In this document: piece by piece, positions 1 through 11,465 of the stretch
Position numbering within the stretch: position 1 is the first letter of the stretch
Layout of the letters: the number at the start of each line of letters is the position of its first letter
Program-made: the position numbers and the translations under genes
The notes under the pieces: model-generated
Seen by the model: the letters and a program-made list of their open reading frames with translations, nothing else
The model's database searches: none
What the model was told of the DNA's origin: nothing
Assembly: GCA_030867875.1 (NCBI GenBank)
Contig: JAOWCC010000936.1
Coordinates: forward strand, 81,749,032 to 81,813,031
Source: Actinernus sp. WN-2022
Lineage: Eukaryota; Cnidaria; Anthozoa; Actiniaria; Actinernidae
Length of the DNA stretch: 64,000 nt
Direction: 5' to 3'

Positions 1-860
1 AACACGATAATTATTAAAGCTTACAGCTTGTGGGGTCGTGATCGTTTAGTGCTTGGGCTTTGTCCTTGTTGGTGATGTAGAGGTCATTTCCACTACGAAT
101 TAAGGGTGGGAATATCGGTGTTTTCAGGCCTACATTGTTTGACATAGCTCCAAAAGCGTTTTGGATCCGATGATAAGCTTTCTCTAATTTCAATGCACAG
201 ATAATTAGTGTGCGATGTCCGAAGCAACTTCACGACTTTGTTTCGCTGTTTTCGGTGCAGCTGTGGTTGATGGATTGTTTGAATGTTTGGCCAAAGAGTG
301 CAGCTTGTCACGTTTTCTCATTTGGCGCTTGATAGATCTAGTAAGCCATGGTAGATCTGATTTAGACTTAGTCATTTTGGAAGGGATGAAAGTGTTGATT
401 GCGCTTTCCAAACCGGCCTTAAAGAGTTTCCAATTTTCGTTTACCGTGCGGGAATCTGGGTCTGTTGAGAAAAACAAGTTGGTAATATTGTTCACTTCAT
501 CTTTGAGACCATCTAGATCCATGCGCTTAGGCAGGAGAACTCTGTGTGGGGGTTTTGGAAAGCGTGTAGGTCTAGCATTGACATAGAAGATGACTACATC
601 ATGATCACTTATGCCACGCCAGGGTGAATTTGCACATTTGACACTAATGAAGGCGCTGATGATAATACCAGATCAAGGGATTTGCCAGAAGCTGGGCGTG
701 TAGGTTCTGTGACTGATTGTATGAGAGCATAGTCATCAATGTAGTTTAACAGGATATCCGAGTCAGTAGCAGTTTGGAGATTTGAAGGGGCTGGAGGATC
801 TACAGACCAATCGATATCACCAAGATTGAAGTCCCCTGAGATGACCATGTGGGGGCAGCT
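1..860 (-). pseudogene. Non-LTR retrotransposon (LINE) fragment: endonuclease end and endonuclease-RT linker
   Basis: Read on the minus strand, the segment 848-609 encodes the end of an AP-type endonuclease domain with the motif SGDFNLGDIDW (GDFN is the conserved block of this family). After a frameshift near 610, the next frame contains SDHDVV, the SDH catalytic block. It continues through 522-205 and 311-93 with a basic linker (KRQMRKRDKL, then DPKRFWSYVKQCR), which is the usual region between endonuclease and reverse transcriptase. The RT would lie left of position 1, outside the window. Frame changes near 610 and 205-311 show it is a dead copy. Assignment to a CR1/jockey-like clade is a guess from protein style. 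Confidence 0.8.
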
Positions 861-969
861 GTAAACAATTACAGCAGTAACTTTTCACATCTTTTCACAA
901 AGCTTATATTCTCCCCCATCTGTAATACTGTGGTCCACTCCTGTTAGGGATTGGAAAGGTTGAAACTAG

Positions 970-1325
970 GAAGATGGAGGACACTAACTACTACATGGCT
1001 ACACTAAGGACTATTTTGGGTTTGTCCAAGTCATTGTCATACAATTATCTTCTCAAATACGCCGACACAGGAACCTTGGCTGAACGTAGGAACCGTCAAT
1101 CTCTAATTCTAATATTTAATTGCATGAACGATTGGGGTCCAGCTTATATAAATGACTTTTTCAAGCTTAAAATGGTAAGCTACAACTTGCGCGGAAATGG
1201 TACCAGACTAGAACAGCCTCGTTTTAATTTGGAATGGTTTCATAAATCGTTTCATATATAGCAAGTGTTCTGTGGAACAAACTACCTACTAAAATAAGGG
1301 AATGCAAAGAAATTATATATTTTAA
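970..1325 (+). pseudogene. LINE RT C-terminal fragment, left half, interrupted by a TTAA element
   Basis: From 974 the plus strand encodes the C-terminal domain found after the RT in many metazoan LINEs: LAERRNRQSLILIFNCMND, then YNLRG and, after a one-base frameshift near 1255, SVLWNKLPTKIRECKE. The reading frame runs straight into the TTAA at 1322-1325, where the long inverted-repeat element begins. The remainder of this LINE resumes after the second TTAA at 10187-10190. Confidence 0.8.
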
Positions 1326-2752
1326 GGTGGCCCGCGGCTATTTATTTTGGCAACGGGGGTCTTTTTAAATTGCGTTTTTGAACAGCTAAACATTATCCGA
1401 TTTCTGAGATTTTTTGAACTTTTAATAAAGAATCCTCGAATGTTATAAAAAGTACAATTAGAAAGTGATTAACAGAGAACGTTGTTTTTTAGGAAAGAGC
1501 GTATACTTCAAAACCCAAAAGATGGATTTGTTCCATTTTACTTTCAACGAGTGCCCAACCTCAAAGGTCTGTGACAGGCAAGTTTCAGGTTAATCGGCAC
1601 CATACAAGTTTCTCAGCAAACGGCTGATCAATTTTAACCTTAAAATGTTATGCTCAGGCATCTGGTTCAACTGCCGGAGAAATATTACAGTAATAATTAA
1701 ATCGTACATACCATATGGAAGTTCAATAGTACTTGAAACTTCTGTACCAAAGTCAAGAAGATCGGAAAACTGCAACTAACGTTGTGCGGCGAACGAAGTA
1801 AGATAGGTTATTGCTGAATATTTGCGAAAATCGAGAAATTTGTATTCTTTCGGCATAAAAAAAATCACTCGTTTGTTTTTCTTAAGTTTCTAATATGACT
1901 TACAGTAGCATATTTTAAAGTACCTTACCGAGTTTCAGCGCGCTTTGACCATACGCTTTTGAGAAATAAAGGCTGTAAACTTCAGCTTGTGTGAGACTTC
2001 TAAAATCTAAATGCTTGGAAAACTCCTCATGTTAGCTAATTTATTCAATGGGTTTGTTTTGAATTTCCGCACGGGTTCTGCCACTTGGGAATCGCGAGGC
2101 AAGGAATAATTAAAATTAATGTTGAAATTGAAATGAGGATTAATTTTGCAAGTTTGTAATAATAGTTCCAGGCTGAGTAATGTTTTGGTGCCAAGGAGTA
2201 TGAGAGCCTACGGTGGCCCATAAGGGACATGCCATACACACATATTGTTTTCGCTTTAACTCGCGATCGCGACTTACTTCCTAACTCGCGATCGCGACTT
2301 ATAACTCGCGACTTATAACTCGCGATCGCGACTTATAACTACTAGCGATCGCGACTTATGACTCGCGAGTGGAGTTATTTTAGCCCTTTCAGTGGCTTGT
2401 TCTATTGTTTCAAAAGATTCTGCCATTCGGCGACGTTGTCTAGCACTGTAGGACTCATTAGAGCTTAAATGGACACCAGTGTCATTTTCATGGAACATTT
2501 TCTTTTCCATATCTACCTTACTTTGCCTTATCTACCTTATCTACCTTATCTACCTTACTTTGCATCACGTGTCTTCCGGTCTTTGTTTTTGCTCTTTTGT
2601 TTAGTTTTGTTAGTTGACTTCCAGAGTATATTCCGGCTCTTGGAACGTGGAAACGTAATTGGTTATTCCAACCTTGGACTATTAAAATTACGCTGAGATT
2701 CTTGAATCTCGTTACGACAGCTCAAATGAATTTTAAGGGTACGATGGAGAGG
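1326..2752 (+). repeat. Left long inverted arm of the TTAA element
   Basis: About 1.4 kb whose reverse complement recurs at 7812-10186. It includes an AT-rich outer part (1326-2140) and an inner part with a cluster of palindromic GCGATCGC sites (2265-2370), each followed by ACTTATAAC. A short CTACCTTAT satellite lies at 2510-2560. Confidence 0.8.
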
Positions 2753-2939
2753 AATAATGACGCCTATTGGTTTTGGAGACAAATTAACACGGGACGGTGA
2801 CCGTCCTTTCAACCCATATCAAACAATTTATTGAGAAAAGTGTCATTCCTGAGAACTCCTGTGATATTCCATATATGGTCAATATATTCCATATTTGGAA
2901 AGCAGGACGGATCGTCGAATACTAGGTATAGCGAGCCGG

Positions 2940-3200
2940 CAGAAGAGAGGCGGATACAATGTAGGCTACAGGAAATGCGATTAAAAAAATCGATAGCGAA
3001 ATTTGAAAAGGATGAGCGTCTGCCTCACTAGCATCTAGTCAGGCCCAGATATTACTCTGAACGACAACAATTGTTTGATATGGATATTGTGGTTGCTATT
3101 GAACAACAATTAGAAGGAAGTGGGTTCTGTTTAACAATTAGACCACAAGTTCAAGTTTTCTATGAGCTGATAGTCAATGAGGTGGAGCAGAGTTGACTAT
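2940..3200 (+). pseudogene. Integrase-core transposase, N-terminal remnant (plus-strand copy)
   Basis: Frames here encode RRIQCRLQEMRLKKSIAKFE, a stop, then DMDIVVAIEQQLEGSGF. The second string is the same conserved block (D-I-V-x-A-I-E-Q-x-L-x-G-S-G) that is found inverted at 5040-5100. Too short and broken to be functional. It may be a partial inverted duplicate of the copy at 4640-5110. Confidence 0.45.
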
Positions 3201-4639
3201 CGCTCACAGAAAATGAGGGCAAGTGGTTTAATTGTTTTAGTAGAAATGATTCCGCACAAAAACGAAACATTTTTCAGCCTTGAGCACATGCTCTGTACTC
3301 GAAAATGGTGTGCTGATTGCGTCAAGGTGGTGTCATAATTTAAAAACAAGCTCTGTGATTGGTTAATTTCGCATAGAACAAGGATTCTCGTTGGCTTCTC
3401 ACAATCATTGACTATGAGCAAATAGTGAACGATGGAAAGCCAATCAAATTCACGGATTTGCAATAGACCACAGCAAATTTCTACTAAAGAGTTATAGAAA
3501 CACAAGTGAATGTTAAATGGGAAAATTAGAAATGGCCGAGTGTTTCCACTGCTATTGCTAATTCTTTCAAACTTTGACAAGTGTTTATATAACTCAATAA
3601 AAACATGGTAAAAATGTTTTCTATTTTCTATTAGATCTCACATTGAGCACAAAAAGTGAAAAATGCCTGCCTCATTTTATCATTATTAATTACACTAATA
3701 AACGTGATTCCCTCTTCCATTCCTTAACATGCATGGATTCAACAAAGTCCTGGAACTTATAACATATTATAGTTAAGAAAATATGTGTCCAACTCGGAAG
3801 CTACGCTACTTTGGACACTGCGCACGATCTCAATATAGAATATGTACATTTCTTTATTTTCATATAAATGTATTGTTAATGTAATTGTAACTGTAGTCAT
3901 TGTAAATAGTACAGAGTGCAGAATAAACTTGAACTTGAACTTGAACTTATATGGAAAAGAACTGGCATATCACATTAAACCTGGGTACTACCACTACTTT
4001 CGGCCATAGTCAGTGTTTATTAGATGCAAAAAAGAAAAGAAAAAAACGAGTGTCTAATAGTGTGTGAATGTTTAATAAGTAGTGCCCAATCATGTTTATT
4101 GAGAGTCTATCATGAGCTGTACTCTGTTCATATAACAATAACTTGAATTAATGTCCCGCCGGATACATAGAGTGCTTAATATTGCATTTCACATTTCTAG
4201 GCGCTGTACTCTGTTCATAACAACAACTTGAATTATTGACAGTTTAAAGACTGATAAATGTAAATTTCACACCGATCCACATAAATCTGTTCATACATGA
4301 ATATATCTCAAATGCCGGATAATCTCGAAGGAATATGCCACTTGTTACAAGAAAAAACCTAAAAAACAAGGGTGAATTTCCAGGCCTCAGGCTTGTGAAG
4401 GATCTTGTCAAACTGACATCTAAAGTCAGAAAATCCACTGTAGCCACCATTTGGGAAGTCCATCACAGCACCACAAGTATTTGAAGTAGAGAAAATACAA
4501 CCCCAGGGGTGACAGCCGCCAGTCTTTCATAAAGCTGATAGGGGGGGGGGGGGGGGGGGGGAGTCCCCTATTGACCTGACAGGGGGTGTGCTCGGCCGTG
4601 ATCCTAAAAGAATCCTAAAAGGGACCCAAAGAGTTAAAT
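3201..4639. other. No gene seen; AT-rich, contains a LINE/SINE tail and a poly-G run
   Basis: No convincing coding region. A tail-like TTGAAC repeat occurs at about 3931-3949 after AATAAAC, marking the 3' end of a plus-strand retroelement remnant. Two similar phrases ending in CTGTACTCTGTTCATA recur near 4115 and 4205. A 21-base G run is at 4541-4561. Confidence 0.4.
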
Positions 4640-5110
4640 AATATATGGAAGATTTTTTGTTTTGAACCCGAAAAGGGACCACCATATAATTAGACAGTAT
4701 GTCTGTAATCTCCTTTATATAGTACTACGCGGTAAATCTGGCCGGTTATTATTGTTTGATGGACCAACCTCCAGCCACATAATTCTTCGAATATACCCAT
4801 CAATAGTCTCGTGGATGCAAAAGCCATATGGCTTTAATTTATCATAACCATCTGTTGCCAGATCCAGTTAGGGCCTTTAACATAATACTTCCTTCGCCTC
4901 ACTGAGTTTTCTTTTTGATCGGCACTCCACACCTTCGAGATCAAGAACTCTTACAATTTTCGAACAGTCTCACGATCAACAGCCAGACGATACGATGATC
5001 GTTTTGTAGCCGTTGATGCATAAGACGATAACCAACATTGCACCCACTTCCTTCTAATTCTTGTTCAATAGCATCCACAATATCTTTAAATATGATAATT
5101 GCCTGGTAGC
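4640..5110 (-). pseudogene. Integrase-core (DDE) transposase-like pseudogene
   Basis: Minus-strand translation gives, in order: DIVDAIEQELEGSGCNVGYR, MHQRLQNDHRIVW, a decayed stretch with stops and frameshifts, DGYDKLKPYGFCIHETIDGY, RRIMWLEVGPSNNN. This is the signature of the 'integrase core domain-containing' proteins common in cnidarians and fish (H/T-DGYDKLKPYGF-I-H-x-x-DGYSR, then WL-x-V-x-x-SNN-P). The first conserved Asp of the DDE triad would be in DGYDK and the second in IDGY; the Glu is not recognisable. At least three stops and two frame shifts make it inactive. It lies inside the TTAA element and may be its original transposase, though it could be an independent insertion. Confidence 0.65.
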
Positions 5111-5739
5111 GGTGGAGCTAATCTGGCAATGAAATTGTCAGCGGTCGTGCAAGTACTGAGGTTACGGTGCAATAAGTGATAATAAGTTAAAGCATTATAG
5201 TGCATGGTGAAGTGCAATGTTCAATGTTCAATGACTAATAATCAGAGTGCAAATGGCGGTAAAAGGATAAAAATAACCATTATAATAATAATTCATAAGC
5301 TGGTATAAAACAACAGCATGAGCTTACATATAAAGAGATAATGACTGCCACCACACAGGCGTCTCCAGTGACGGTGCAGCTATCAATCGATAAGGGGCTC
5401 CGATGACAACAGCTACGCCGCCGCCACCACAGCGCGAGCGCGACCGCAGGGGGTCGGGTCGCACTAGAGACATGTCCAGGACATCTCTGTTTTGATAAGC
5501 TCAAAAATTGACAGATGTCCTCAAAATGTTACGGAGCCAAGTGCGACCTGTGTTTTTGCGTAACGGGACAAACTCGCCGATCGGGACATTTCTTCAAAGG
5601 CACCGATGTCCTGCTCCGAGGCAGGACTTTTGCCTTATATCAGACAAACTTTATTTGTTTTCACGCTAAATCGCGCAAAGAACGTCACTCACAGATAGTT
5701 ATTAGATGCGCTCAAATTTCATTCTTCGCTCCTGTTTTG

Positions 5740-6063
5740 CTAGAGCGAAGAATATTGAGCCGGTAGCTGTGTAAATGTTCCTCTGTTTAGTCGTAGCTGA
5801 CCTCTGAAGTAGTCCTCCGGTATCGTAAAGTCTGTGAAATGCATTTCAAACCAAGATCCTTGAGGCCGTGGGAAGACCCAATATCGACGGCCTCGTCTAA
5901 AACGACGTCGAACTCTTCGGTGCATAACAGATAACTGCATCTGCGACAATTGTAGCTGAGCTATGCAAGCTAATAACGCTGCCCGATGTAAATCAGCGGC
6001 GGCATTCATGTGTACCATGTAGAGATACATCCCAAAGAACAGCAGCAGTTCTCTTCTGTTCAT
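5740..6063 (-). pseudogene. PIF/Harbinger nuclease-like N-terminal fragment
   Basis: Start codon at 6063. The 107-codon frame has an N-terminal hydrophobic/helical part, then RRRFRRGRRYWVFPRPQGSW and FTIPEDYFRGQLRLNRGTF. The string R-x-YWV-x-P followed by E-x-(F/W)-R/K-x-x-(F/L)-R-(M/L) is the N-terminal helical region of Harbinger (HARBI1-like) nucleases. The catalytic domain is missing: the frame ends at 5740 next to a hairpin (5711-5762) with no downstream match. Confidence 0.55.
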
Positions 6064-6182
6064 GGCTGGAGCAGTGTTCCGAATTTTGAAGCAGTGTTTA
6101 CGTGTGCTATCGAATAATTATGTTCGAACGCATGCCGCCAGCGTTTTAAGCCAATTACAGATGATTGACATGTGATGTTATT

Positions 6183-7800
6183 TTAGTGCTCATGTTCCGC
6201 TAATGTTACCACCAGTGCGACCTGAATTTGACATTGCTTGATTTGTCCGTAGATATCACGGCACAACCATTGCCTCCTAAATATCCTAGACATCTCTGAA
6301 GATGGCTCATAGTGCGACCCGAAGCTATTCAAAGATGTAGCATTAACAATGTTGTGTGGTAAGGAATTCAATGGTGGAATCGATCTGACAAAAAAACGAG
6401 TACTTGAATGCGTTTATAGTAGCGAGCGGGTGTTCGAACTTATATTCGTGCATAGCTCTTGTGCGAGTATAAGTGCTAAGTTGAATATCGTAGGGAAAGG
6501 TGATGTTCACTAGACCGTAATTAATCTTGTAGAACATAGTAAGGTCTGCAATATTTCTGCGTGACTGAAGCGATTGCCAGCTAAGCTCGTTTAGCATTGA
6601 TGATACACTGCTGGTGCGAGCATAGTCACAACATGTAAAACGCGCGGCCCGTCGCTGGATGGACTCGATGGCTCTGATATCCTTTTGGTGGTGTGGCGAT
6701 CAGGCCACCGTAGCGTACTCGGCGATAGGGCGCACAAGGCTGACGTATGCGCGCTGTTTTACGGCTCTGCTGCAGCACGAGAGGTTCCGCTGTAAGACAC
6801 TAAGTATTCTGCTAGCTTTCTTTCTCACCTCCGCAGATTGTTTAGACCAGTCAAGGGAATTAGTGATGTAGACACCCAGGTATTTTTGATAGGTAACACT
6901 TTCGAGGCACGAGTTGCAGAGGGAGTATCTGTGTGTGGAGGGATGTTTTTTCAGTGTGATAGACATTGCGTAGCATTTGTGTGGAGCGAAATTCATCTGC
7001 CAAGCGGAGGCCCACTGTTCGAGGTGGTGAAGGTCCTGCTGCAGGGTGTAATGATCGGCACCAGAGTGGATTTGGCGAAATATTACACTATCGTCCGCAA
7101 ACAGCTTCACGTTAGAAGAGATGCCTGAGGGAAGATCATTTATGTACAGGAGAAACATGATAGGACCTAGTACTGTACCTGGGGAACGCCAGATGACACG
7201 GTCGACCATTTGGATGACGACCCGTTCACAACGACGCGCTGTCTCCGCCCGGTTAAGAAGTTGCGAAGCCAGGTATGGGTCTTGCCGCGGATACCGTAAT
7301 ATCGGGCCTTCAGTAAAAGTCTCTCATGTGGAACTGAATCGAACGCCTTTGCAAAGTCGAGAAATATGACATCTACCTGGCCGTGTTCATTCAGTACTTT
7401 CGACCACTCGTGGATGACCGAGATCACTTGGGTCTCACACGAGAGTCCACGTTGGAAGCCGTGCTGGTGTGGTGAGATAATAGCGTTTGCTGAAAGGTGA
7501 CTTGTCAGCTGGCTGCACACTATGTGTTCCATTACTTTTGAGGTCAGGGATGTTAAAGATACAGGTCTGTAGTTCATGGGGTTAGCTCGGGGGCCCTTTT
7601 TGAAAATTGCAGATATGTTAGCATCCTTCCAAGTAGACGGCAGTGACCCAGTATTGTATGACTGCTAGAATAACGAGGCCAAGATGGGTGCTAATTCTGT
7701 AGCGGCCTCCCTTAGGACTCTGGCTAGTATCATGTCCGGCCCACAGGCTTTGTCAGGTTGGATGTTTTCTATCGGTTATAGGTGTCTTTATTCCGCTTCT
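6183..7800 (-). pseudogene. 5'-truncated LINE reverse transcriptase pseudogene
   Basis: Minus-strand order: KACGPDMI (about 7745), an in-frame TAG near 7665, FKKGPRANPMNYRPVSLTSL, FQRGLSCETQ, VDVIFLDFAKAFDSVPH (RT block with catalytic Asp), SSGVPQ then a frameshift and GTVLGP (7170-7200), LFADDSVIF (the (Y/F)ADD catalytic box), KYLGVYI, and the C-terminal tail SLPHNIVNATSLNSF at 6371-6320. The blocks and their spacing are those of non-LTR RTs. One stop and at least two frameshifts inactivate it. It sits inside the 8.9-kb TTAA element, directly beside the inner end of the right arm. Confidence 0.88.
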
Positions 7801-7811
7801 TCGTAGACCTC

Positions 7812-10186
7812 GTACCCTTAAAATTCTTTTGAGCTGTCGTAACGAGATCCAAGAATCTCAGCGTAATTTAGTCCAAGGTTGAAATATTAAACTTCCAATT
7901 TCCACGTTCTAAGAGCCGGAATATACTCTGGAAGACAACTAACAAAACTAAATAAAAGAATAAAAGAGCAAAAACAATTAAAGACCACGCCATGTTGATT
8001 TGCAAAGGATGGAAGACACGTGATGTCAGGTGACCACGTGAGCTCAGAGTTATAAGTCGCGATCGCTAGTTATAAGTGGCGATCGCGAGTTATAAGTCGC
8101 GATCGCGAGTTAGGAAGTAAGTCGCGATCGCGAGTTAAAGCGAAACAAATATGTGTGTATGGCATGTCCCTTATGGGCCACCGTAAGAGCCTGTATCAAA
8201 AGCATAATACTGCTTTTTATTCATTTTTTTTCTCGACGGTACGGATGCATTGCCACTTGCAATACCCATGTCAGCCATAACATTGGCGATATACCCACAT
8301 CCTAGAAAATGTCAAGAAAGCGCGAGTCAATTATGATATAATTTTTCATTATAGCCTAGTGTACAATGAGGCTCCACTAAGAATCGATACATCAAACCAA
8401 GAGGAAAATGATTAGCTAATAATTAGATACAGCCGAAACCTATAGAAGCGAATATTCACATACAGATTTCGAGGTAAAACCCAAACTTATTTGAGTTTGA
8501 TTTCTTACTGAATCTGATTGTTTGATTTGATTGAAGTAACTTGTTGTTTTCTCACTTTCCTGCAATTTACAGTTTTGCTTAATTGAGTCGATAATTACCT
8601 TCGTGCTACTTGTGCTACTCCAGCGGCAACCCTAAAGTCGTTGCTCTCGCTACCGCCGTAGTATCGTATTTTCGGGCATTTTGTCCCATCACACTGTTAG
8701 CGGCCTCGTTCATCTGTGACGATGACAACGGTGAATTTTTTTTTAGGATTTCTGAGGTGGTATACTTCTTGACTATGTCATTCAAGCAGCTCCGCAATCC
8801 TTCTCCCACCAGGTTCTGGCCATAGGGTAGATCGGAGTGTTTGTACTCCGCTGGATGTTTATGGTAGCCACACCACGCCTTACTGCAATGGGCGTGGTGC
8901 CCGAACGCGTGCGGAATGATGGCTTCTAGTACGTCCCCAGTTCAACCCAGCCCGTCCAGCGCGTCGTTTGGAGATTCTCGGCTCATTTTCTTGGTTTTAG
9001 GAGGTGATGGTGATGATAATATCTCACAATTTTCTGTCTTTCTAGGGACAGGTGGACACTTCGAATTATTTGCATTATTTTTCACTTTTTTTCTTTTTTT
9101 TCACTTCTCGCATCTTCCCGCAGACGAAAGACGACGCCTTACCGTTATTTCTGACATCAATACAGCTCTCGGTGACATGACATCGCAGATTAGGTAAACC
9201 TTTTACATTGTACTTCCTCTTTTTCCTTCCTACTGTGGAAACGTTCTTCAAATGTTCTCCCCTCATCGCTACTTACTACCATGTGGACATAGCACGTAAC
9301 ACCTGCTTCATGGGTTACTGCACACAGTCGCATGAATTACAATGTATCCTAATTTTAATTTCAACAATAATTTTAATTATTCCTTGCCTCGCGATTCCCA
9401 AGTGGCAGAACCCGTGCGGAAATTCAAAACAAACCCATTGAATAAATTAGCTAACATGAGGGGTTTTCCAAGCATTTAGATTTTAGAAGTCTCACACAAG
9501 CTGAAGTTTACAGCCTTTATTTCTCAAAAGCGTATGGTCAAAGCGCGCTGAAACTCGGTAAGGTACTTTAAAATATGCTACTGTAAGTCATATTAGAAAC
9601 TTAAGAAAAACAAACGAGTGATTTTTTTTATGCCGAAAGAATACAAATTTCTCGATTTTCGCAAATATTCAGCAATAACCTATCTTACTTCGTTCGCCGC
9701 ATAACGTTAGTTGCAGTTTTCCGATCTTCTTGACTTTGGTACAGAAGTTTCAAGTGGTATTGAACTTCCATATGGTATGTACGATTTAATTATTACTGTA
9801 ATATTTCTCTGGCAGTTGAACCAGATGCCTGAGCATAACATTTTAAGGTTAAAATTGATCAGCCGTTTGCTGAGAAACTTGTATGGTGCCGATTAACCTG
9901 AAACTTGCCTGTCACAGACCTTTGAGGTTGGGCACTCGTTGAAAGTAAAATGGAACAAATCCATCTTTTGGGTTTTGAAATATACGCTCTTTCCTAAAAA
10001 ACGTTTTCGAAAATCGCTTATATCTTCAGCAATTCTCTGTTAATCACTTTCTAATTGTACTTTTTATAACATTCGAGGATTCTTTATTAAAAGTTCAAAA
10101 AATCTCGGAAATCGGATAATGTTTAGCTGTTCAAAAACGCAATTTAAAAAGATCCACGTTGCCAAAATAGATAGCCGCGGGCCACC
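7812..10186 (-). repeat. Right long inverted arm of the TTAA element, with a 1.15-kb insertion
   Basis: Inverted copy of 1326-2752. It contains the matching GCGATCGC cluster at about 8050-8140. Between about 8195 and 9345 the match breaks and a foreign segment with a transposase-like coding fragment is present. Confidence 0.8.
8600..9080 (-). pseudogene. MULE-like transposase C-terminal fragment inserted in the right arm
   Basis: Minus strand, about 8935-8615: PHAFGHHAHCSKAWCGYHK, YKHSDLPYG, GEGLRSCLNDI, then SSSQMNEAANSVMGQNARKY. A His/Cys cluster (H-F-G-x-H-x-x-C-x-x-x-WC) followed by NSQ-x-NE-x-x-NS-x-(V/I)-G recalls the C-terminal part of Mutator-like transposase proteins frequent in cnidarians; here the Asn-Ser-Gln is Ser-Ser-Gln. 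I recognise it from style rather than an exact family match. The upstream part (8990-9270) is basic and low-complexity. The surrounding segment 8195-9345 is absent from the left arm, so it was inserted there. Confidence 0.45.
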
Positions 10187-10190
10187 TTAA

Positions 10191-10436
10191 AAGCGCTTTA
10201 CGATCTCATATGTTACCGTCATAAATAATTACCTCGAAATTTCTAATATAAATTTATTATAATGAGTATATAAGTCTTATATATGCATAGTTTAATAAAT
10301 AAGTGTATCTAAACTTTTTAAAACTATAAGTATATATGTATTTTTATTTGCCTATTTTCTGTTCACGTTCACGTTTAAACGAGTTGTATAAGCTCCTAGG
10401 TGACACGTGGTTAAATAAAGTATTGTATTGTATCTT
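10191..10436 (+). pseudogene. LINE fragment, right half: last codons, 3' UTR and tail
   Basis: Joining 1325 to 10191 restores the frame of the left half: ...EIIYF is followed by KSALRSHMLPS and a stop (TAA at 10229-10231). The AT-rich 3' UTR ends in AATAAAGTATTGTATTGTAT near 10415-10433, a simple-repeat tail typical of CR1/L2-like LINEs. This segment therefore belongs to the LINE at 970-1325 and gives independent proof that everything between the two TTAA sites was inserted. Confidence 0.75.
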
Positions 10437-11465
10437 AATGACGCTGACAGGGTCCTGTTTTTCTTCAATAGTGTTGATCTATTTATATGTAAAAAGTTAG
10501 CTCATTATTTTTATGAAGCCTTCGATAGACGTAGTGCCTTACTTTCTCGATCAGCTATGTAGATTGTATATTGTAATTGGTTTTGTTTGTTTATTTGTTT
10601 GTTTATTTTAGGCAATACTATTTATGTATATGGAATGCTATTAAATATTGCATGGTGCACTTTACCGATGAATAGATGAAAATAATATCACTGTACACAG
10701 ATGTAATTTAAGATAAATGTGTTTTAACTTGTATATATAACTAATGGGCTATCTAACTCGTTTAGCGAAAGCTATTTTAGATATTAGTATTAATTTATTT
10801 TCCTTTTTATATTGTAATTATTAATAGTGGTGCAAATATAGTATGTTGTTGTTGTAATGGTGCAATAAAGCTTGAACAGAACATTTTGATCGTTTAGGTT
10901 GTTCTAATCCCAAGTCGATTTTCAGTCTCAAGGACGCAGGAAATGGCGTTTTAGAAAGTCAAAGAGAGGCTCGCGGTCCTCGCAACTTTGGAAAACGGTC
11001 ACATCTTTTCCTGGATCCTCGCCTGATAAGCTTTATGGTTTGTGAGTAAGGGTACCGGTGTGTTTTCACTAGGGCATTTTTCTGGTATAACATTCCTTGA
11101 GGTGTTTGTTTACAGACCGACTTATACTAGTATAACGTGCCTGACTGTTTTTACTGTGACATTTGAGGTGTTGGTATGATTCTATATTCGAAAAATGGCG
11201 GGAGAGCAAGCATTCGTGTTTACCGCTCTGCTTTTAATTCTTGCTGTATTTATGCGAAAACGAAGGCGATTTTTACAAAAATTGCGATCAATTTGCAATG
11301 TCTGTTCAAATGAGTCGAAGAAGAAGAATAGCAGCATTTCTCACAATACAACAACAGAACTGGTTTGAGCACCTTTTGGTCGACAACTTTATCAAGGCAT
11401 GAGCTTTCAGAGTAAGCAGTGAAACATTTGATTTGATTTGCGGCCTTGTTGGCCAACAATAGGCC
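10437..11465. other. No secure gene; AT-rich with a retroelement tail and a small unknown ORF
   Basis: A GTTGTTGTTGTAATGG..AATAAAGC tail at about 10848-10873 marks another retroelement 3' end. At 11195 a 57-codon plus frame starts MAGEQAFVFTALLLILAVF and continues with basic residues, like a short membrane anchor; I do not recognise it and cannot show it is expressed. Confidence 0.3.

Larger units (their letters stand above)
1322..10190. mobile_element. 8.86-kb DNA transposon (or composite) with long inverted arms and TTAA target duplication
   Basis: TTAA lies at 1322-1325 and again at 10187-10190. Directly inside, the ends are inverted copies: GGTGGCCCGCGGCTAT on the left, its complement with a small mismatch on the right. 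The inverted similarity runs over two blocks, 1326-about 2140 against about 9345-10186, and about 2200-2752 against about 7812-8195. The right arm carries an extra 1.15 kb between the blocks. The interior holds a decayed integrase-type transposase, a LINE and a Harbinger fragment. TTAA target duplication is characteristic of piggyBac and, as I recall, of Sola3; the superfamily is not settled from the ends. Confidence 0.8.

Noticed and set aside
3197..3580. 127-codon minus-strand frame
   Set aside because: No recognisable motifs, AT-driven composition, no splice or promoter support; length not remarkable for this region.
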